This document shows positions 60,287-64,000 of a stretch of 64,000 nucleotides of DNA, in pieces. The position numbers and the translations under genes are program-made. The notes under the pieces are model-generated. The model was not told the DNA's origin. It searched no databases and saw only the letters and a list, made by a program, of their open reading frames with translations. Numbering within the stretch: the first letter of the stretch is position 1; each line of letters opens with the position of its first letter. The DNA comes from Streptomyces sp. CCM_MD2014 (GTDB lineage Bacteria; Actinomycetota; Actinomycetes; Streptomycetales; Streptomycetaceae): NCBI RefSeq assembly GCF_000772045.1, contig NZ_CP009754.1:2108001-2172000 (forward strand), in the 5' to 3' direction.

Positions 60287-61735
60287 TCACTGGTGCTTGT
60301 AGTGCTTGATCGACGAGTCCTTGGCGGCTTCGTCGGCGTAGCCCTGGATCTTCTTGATGGTCTCGGCCGGGGTCATCCGGCCCGCCATCATCTCGCCCAG
60401 GCAGGAGACGCCGATCTTCTCCTTCTGGAGCTGCACGTACCAGTCCTGCATGCGCGGGTTCACGACGTTGTCGCCGGCCAGTTCCAGCGCCGCGACACCG
60501 GACTTGAGGCCCGGGGTCAGCTCGATGCCGTCGGTGCCGCCGTTGTAGGCGCTCAGCGACTTCACCTTGCTGGTGAAGTTCTTGGAGGACTCCTCGCTGA
60601 GCATGATGCGCAGCTGCTCCATGCCGCCGGCGCCGTTGGCAGCCTTGGCCGGGACGATGAAGGGCTCGCCGCCGGACGCCCAGATGGTGCCGAAGGGCAT
60701 CTTGTCGCTGTCGTCGATGCCGGGCGGGGCGGAGACGGCGAGGTCGAAGTCGGCGGGGATGACCTTGGCCGACTCGTTCTCCACCCAGGAGCCGTTGGGG
60801 ATGAACAGGGCGTCGCCCTTGGCCCAGGCGGTCTGCGACTGGATGTGGTCCAGGCCGGGGGTGCCCTTGAGGATGTAGCCCTTCTTGTACAGCTCGTACC
60901 AGGCCTCGAAGACCGTCTTGACCGCCGGATGCTTCCATGCGTTCGGCTCGAGGTTGTCGATGGCGTTCAGCACCTCGACGCCGCCGACCTTGGCGATCAT
61001 CGGGGACATCGAGAAGGGGATGTAGTACGGGTACTTGCCGGCGTAGGTCCAGCCGGCCATGCCCTTCTTCTTGGCCTTGGCGCAGACCGCGAGCATCTCG
61101 TCCCAGGTCTTGGGGTACTCCGCGTCCAGGGAGTCCAGGGCCTTCTGGGAGTACCAGTTGCCGTAGACCGTGTAGGCGTAGTACAGGATCCAGACCGGGT
61201 CGCCGTCGAACTGGCCCATCTCCACGATGCCGGGGCGCAGCGTGTCGCGGACCTTCTTGTTCGGGTCGTCGTAGGACGGCGCGTCGAGGAGCGGGGTGAG
61301 GTCGGCGAGCTGCTTCTTGCCGACCAGGACGCCCATGTCCATCTGCTCGGCGCCGGAGTTGTCGACGAGGTCGGGCGGGTTGCCGCCGTTGAAGCGCGGC
61401 TGCAGGGTCGACTGGATCTTCTGGGTGGCGGAGAACTTCACCTCGGCCTTCGGGAAGGCCTTCTCGTACAGCTTCACGGCGTCCTCGGCGTACTCCTTGC
61501 CGAAGCCACCGTCGAAGAGGACGAACTCCATCTTGGCGCTCTCGTTGACCGCCAGCGGGTTCTTGGCGGACTTCTCGCCCGCCTCGGCCTTCTTCTGGTC
61601 GTCCCCGCCGCCGCTCGCGCAGGCGGACAGGAAGCTCATCGTGGGTACGGAGATCAGGCCGAGCGCGGCGGACCGCTTGATCAGATCGCGGCGGCCGACG
61701 CCCCTACCGTTGTTCTCGGCGGAAGTGGATCCCAT
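60287..61735 (-). CDS. ngcE: NgcE-type ABC sugar importer, substrate-binding lipoprotein
   Basis: 482 aa. The N-terminus combines a twin-arginine-like motif (GRRDLIKRSAALG) with a lipobox LSAC (Cys at about residue 38), then a Gly/Asp linker. The binding-protein fold shows KMEFVLFDGGFGKEYAEDAVKLYEKAFP, NGGNPPDLVDNSGAEQMDMG and GEPFIVPAKAANGAGG. This group binds N-acetylglucosamine or N,N'-diacetylchitobiose in characterised Streptomyces. The ATG at 61735 follows GAGGAC at good distance; the TTG two codons before it is less likely. First gene of the ngcEFG-like operon; its promoter overlaps a weak DasR-type box. Confidence 0.88.
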   Translation of the reverse strand: MGSTSAENNGRGVGRRDLIKRSAALGLISVPTMSFLSACASGGGDDQKKAEAGEKSAKNPLAVNESAKMEFVLFDGGFGKEYAEDAVKLYEKAFPKAEVKFSATQKIQSTLQPRFNGGNPPDLVDNSGAEQMDMGVLVGKKQLADLTPLLDAPSYDDPNKKVRDTLRPGIVEMGQFDGDPVWILYYAYTVYGNWYSQKALDSLDAEYPKTWDEMLAVCAKAKKKGMAGWTYAGKYPYYIPFSMSPMIAKVGGVEVLNAIDNLEPNAWKHPAVKTVFEAWYELYKKGYILKGTPGLDHIQSQTAWAKGDALFIPNGSWVENESAKVIPADFDLAVSAPPGIDDSDKMPFGTIWASGGEPFIVPAKAANGAGGMEQLRIMLSEESSKNFTSKVKSLSAYNGGTDGIELTPGLKSGVAALELAGDNVVNPRMQDWYVQLQKEKIGVSCLGEMMAGRMTPAETIKKIQGYADEAAKDSSIKHYKHQ

Positions 61736-61941
61736 GCTCAAGTCCTCGCCTTCTCCAGGACTCAGGCGGTGAACCGGATCCTCCCCGGCACCGCGATCGG
61801 GTCACGCTGGGTCGTGCTGGTTCGTGCTGGGCCGTACTGGAAACGCGGTTACTGCTGTGCGGTCACGGATGCCGTCACCGCTGTTCGGGCGCTTGGGCGG
61901 TTCCTCGTCGCGGTTCCCCCCGTATCCCCCGGTGGCCGACA

Positions 61942-61971
61942 GGTATAGTCCACTTTCCTTCGGCGGAGCAA
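61942..61971 (-). promoter_or_regulatory. Promoter of the ngcEFG-type operon with overlapping dre-like box
   Basis: On the minus strand TTGCTC (61971-61966) and TATACC (61947-61942) are 18 nt apart. The -10 lies inside TGGACTATACCT (61952-61941), which matches the dre core at only 9 of 12 positions; DasR binding is possible but weakly supported. The rest of the 61736-62181 gap shows no gene. Confidence 0.45.
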
Positions 61972-62143
61972 GATCGAATGCAAGGTTCCCGGTACGTCTT
62001 TTCCGAGTTGAGACCTCCCGGAAATATGAGTGCCCTGTGCGTCGCATGCCGTAGGAATCCCCGCCATAACCCCCGAACGCCACATCCAACACCCTTGACA
62101 TCACTTGCCACTTGACCCCTACTGGTCCTTGCGCAGTTGAATT

Positions 62144-62167
62144 GACAACGTTGTCCCCAGCGCTGGG
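62144..62167. promoter_or_regulatory. Two abutting perfect 12-bp palindromes upstream of the GH92 gene
   Basis: GACAACGTTGTC (62144-62155) and CCCAGCGCTGGG (62156-62167) are both fully self-complementary and touch each other. The first resembles LacI-family operators; the second overlaps the ribosome site GGGAGG (62165-62170) of the GH92 gene. A TTGACA at 62095-62100 could be the -35. Strong candidate sugar-responsive operators. Confidence 0.55.
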
Positions 62168-62181
62168 AGGGTGGCCAGGAC

Positions 62182-64000
62182 ATGCAGTACAGAGTTCGGC
62201 ACAGATGGGGTCCGGCGGTCGTTACGGCGACCGCCTTCGCCTTGGCCGTGGGTTCTCAGGGGGCGGCGGTCGCCCTGCCCGGCGCGCCCGTAAAGGCCGA
62301 CCGGGAGTTCGCGTCGTCCTTCGAGAAGGGCGACCCGGCTCCGGACTGGACCGACACCGTGGACACCGGCGCGGACGGCCGCAAGCGGGCTTCCGGCGTG
62401 GACGGCGGGTTCAGCACCGGCATACCGGGCAACGTCACGGAGAACGTCACCGGGGTGCGGGCCAGCGCCGAGAACACGGGCGGCGGGGAGGTGAAGGAGA
62501 ACCTCGTCGACAACGAGCCGGGCACCAAGTGGCTGACCTTCGCCCCGACCGGCTGGCTCGAGTTCGACCTGGACTCCCCGCAGAAGATCGCCAAGTACGC
62601 GCTCACCTCGGCCAACGACCACGACGAGCGCGACCCGGTGGACTGGACGCTGAAGGGCTCGGCGGACGGCGAGAACTGGCAGACCGTGGACACCCGCTCC
62701 GGGGAGAGCTTCGGCGAGCGCTTCCAGACGAAGACGTACGAGCTGGACGGGACCGCCGAATTCCAGCACTTCCGGCTGGAGATCACCAAGAACAACGGCG
62801 CCGGCGACGCCCTCCAGCTCGCCGACGTGCAGCTCGCCACCGGCGACACCGAGGTCCCCACCCCCGAGGACATGCTCTCCTCGGTCGACGACGGCCCGGC
62901 GGGCTCGCCCACCGCGAAGGCGAACGCGGGCTTCACCGGCACGCACGCGCTGCGCTACGCGGGCCGCCACACGGCGGACGGCCGGGCCTACTCGTACAAC
63001 AAGGTCTTCGACGTCGACGTCAAGGTCGACCGGCGCACCGAGCTGTCGTACAAGATCTTCCCGTCCATGGCGGACGGCGACCTCGACTACGACGCCACGA
63101 ACGTCTCCGTCGACCTCGCCTTCACCGACGGCACCTACCTGAGCGACCTCAAGGCCACCGACCAGCACGGGTTCCCGCTGACGCCGCGCGGTCAGGGCGA
63201 CGCCAAGATCCTCTACGTGAACCAGTGGAACAGCGTCGAGTCGGGCATCGGCACGGTCGCGGCCGGCAAGACGGTCGACCGGATCCTGGTCGCCTACGAC
63301 TCCCCCAAGGGCCCGGCTAAGTTCCGGGGCTGGCTGGACGACGTGGAGATCAAGCGCGCCGAGCCCGAGCGTCCCAAGGCCCACCTGTCCGACTACGCGC
63401 TCACCACCCGCGGCACCAACTCCAGCGGCAGCTTCTCGCGCGGCAACAACTTCCCCGCGACCGCCGTGCCGCACGGCTTCAACTTCTGGACGCCGGTGAC
63501 CAACGCCGGTTCGCTCAGCTGGCTCTACGAGTACGCGCGCGGCAACAACGACGCCAACCTGCCCACCCTGCAGGCGTTCGGCGCGAGCCACGAGCCGAGC
63601 CCCTGGATGGGCGACCGGCAGACCTTCCAGGTGATGCCCTCGGCCGCCTCCGGCACCCCGGACACCGGCCGCGACGCCCGCGAGCTGGCCTTCCGGCACG
63701 AGAACGAGACGGCCAGGCCCTACTACTACGGCGTACGGTTCGAGAACGGCCTCAAGGCCGAGATGACGCCGACCGACCACGCGGCGATGATGCGCTTCAC
63801 CTACCCCGGTGACGACGCGAGCGTGATCTTCGACAACGTGGAGAACAGCGCCGGCCTGACCCTGGACAAGGAGAACGGCACCTTCTCCGGCTACTCGGAC
63901 GTCAAGTCCGGGCTCTCCACCGGCGCCACCCGCCTCTTCGTGTACGGCGAGTTCGACAGCAAGGTGACCGGCGGCGACTCCAACGGCGTCAAGGGCCACC
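62182..64000 (+). CDS. Secreted GH92 alpha-mannosidase with discoidin-like domain, 3' truncated
   Basis: 606 codons are visible; the frame is open at the window end. A signal peptide (residues 1-32: basic start, hydrophobic TATAFALAVG, cleavage near AVALPGAP) is followed by a discoidin/F5-8-type carbohydrate-binding region (about 85-185: ENLVDNEPGTKWLTF, IAKYALTSANDHDERDPVDW, FRLEITKNNG). The GH92 N-terminal domain starts near residue 410 (LSDYALTTRGTNSSGSFSRGNNFPATAVPHGFNFWTPVTN) and includes PWMGDRQTFQVMP and YGVRFENGLKAEMTPTDHAAMMRFTYP. GH92 enzymes are Ca-dependent exo-alpha-1,2- or related mannosidases acting on glycans such as fungal mannoprotein. The catalytic domain lies beyond the window. 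Divergent from the ngcEFG-type operon. Confidence 0.88.
   Translation, partial: MQYRVRHRWGPAVVTATAFALAVGSQGAAVALPGAPVKADREFASSFEKGDPAPDWTDTVDTGADGRKRASGVDGGFSTGIPGNVTENVTGVRASAENTGGGEVKENLVDNEPGTKWLTFAPTGWLEFDLDSPQKIAKYALTSANDHDERDPVDWTLKGSADGENWQTVDTRSGESFGERFQTKTYELDGTAEFQHFRLEITKNNGAGDALQLADVQLATGDTEVPTPEDMLSSVDDGPAGSPTAKANAGFTGTHALRYAGRHTADGRAYSYNKVFDVDVKVDRRTELSYKIFPSMADGDLDYDATNVSVDLAFTDGTYLSDLKATDQHGFPLTPRGQGDAKILYVNQWNSVESGIGTVAAGKTVDRILVAYDSPKGPAKFRGWLDDVEIKRAEPERPKAHLSDYALTTRGTNSSGSFSRGNNFPATAVPHGFNFWTPVTNAGSLSWLYEYARGNNDANLPTLQAFGASHEPSPWMGDRQTFQVMPSAASGTPDTGRDARELAFRHENETARPYYYGVRFENGLKAEMTPTDHAAMMRFTYPGDDASVIFDNVENSAGLTLDKENGTFSGYSDVKSGLSTGATRLFVYGEFDSKVTGGDSNGVKGH

Overview
The window is from a high-GC actinobacterium, almost certainly a Streptomyces chromosome core. 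Evidence: strong third-position G/C bias, GTG/TTG starts, the sporulation regulator whiI, coproporphyrin-type heme genes (hemQ, hemG, hemE), and a gene order that matches, from memory, a long inverted stretch around SCO6005-SCO6050 of S. coelicolor. No plasmid, phage, IS, CRISPR, tRNA or rRNA was seen. Both ends cut genes: a SulP transporter on the left and a GH92 alpha-mannosidase on the right.

Layout. 1-12 kb: SulP transporter (partial), PhoX-type Tat phosphatase, FAD/Rieske oxidoreductase, lipoprotein polysaccharide deacetylase, zinc-ribbon small protein, a two-gene ABC exporter, PTH2-like protein, an MNIO (DUF692) enzyme fused to a partner-like domain and followed by a TIGR04222 membrane protein, and a secreted tripeptidyl-aminopeptidase-like hydrolase. 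12-18.7 kb: hemQ-hemG, a 185-bp tandem repeat tract, DUF4349 lipoprotein, CoA-disulfide-reductase-like enzyme, a small unknown protein, rhomboid protease. 18.7-24.1 kb: a tightly overlapping five-gene minus-strand operon (PhyH dioxygenase, DUF6271, ODC-like decarboxylase, GNAT, MFS exporter) that looks like a small undescribed biosynthetic locus. 24.5-34.5 kb: a NagZ-like GH3 hexosaminidase with DasR-type operators, hemE, DUF3000, whiI with a sigma-WhiG promoter, rnd, short tandem repeats, and the fatty-acid beta-oxidation pair fadA-fadB.

34.5-47.7 kb: a cell-envelope glycopolymer region. It holds a Stealth phosphotransferase and three related GT2 proteins, two of them fused to a CDP-glycerol-glycerophosphotransferase-like domain, in one operon of visibly lower GC. 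Next come an LCP (LytR-CpsA-Psr) ligase flanked by two paralogous propeller-like proteins, and a small PIN/NYN-like protein. 47.8-51.4 kb: APC amino-acid permease and dxs.

51.4-64 kb: a carbon-acquisition hub. It holds a GH18 chitinase behind two DasR-type boxes, the xylFGH xylose importer, the ROK regulator rok7B7, an ngcEFG-type N-acetylglucosamine/chitobiose importer and a GH92 mannosidase with two abutting perfect palindromes in its promoter. Chitinase, NgcEFG and the GH3 enzyme would together release, import and process GlcNAc-containing sugars, and DasR-like boxes lie before each of these units.

Many genes here have a TAnnnT-like -10 hexamer exactly 6-7 nt before the start codon and no Shine-Dalgarno, the signature of leaderless transcripts.
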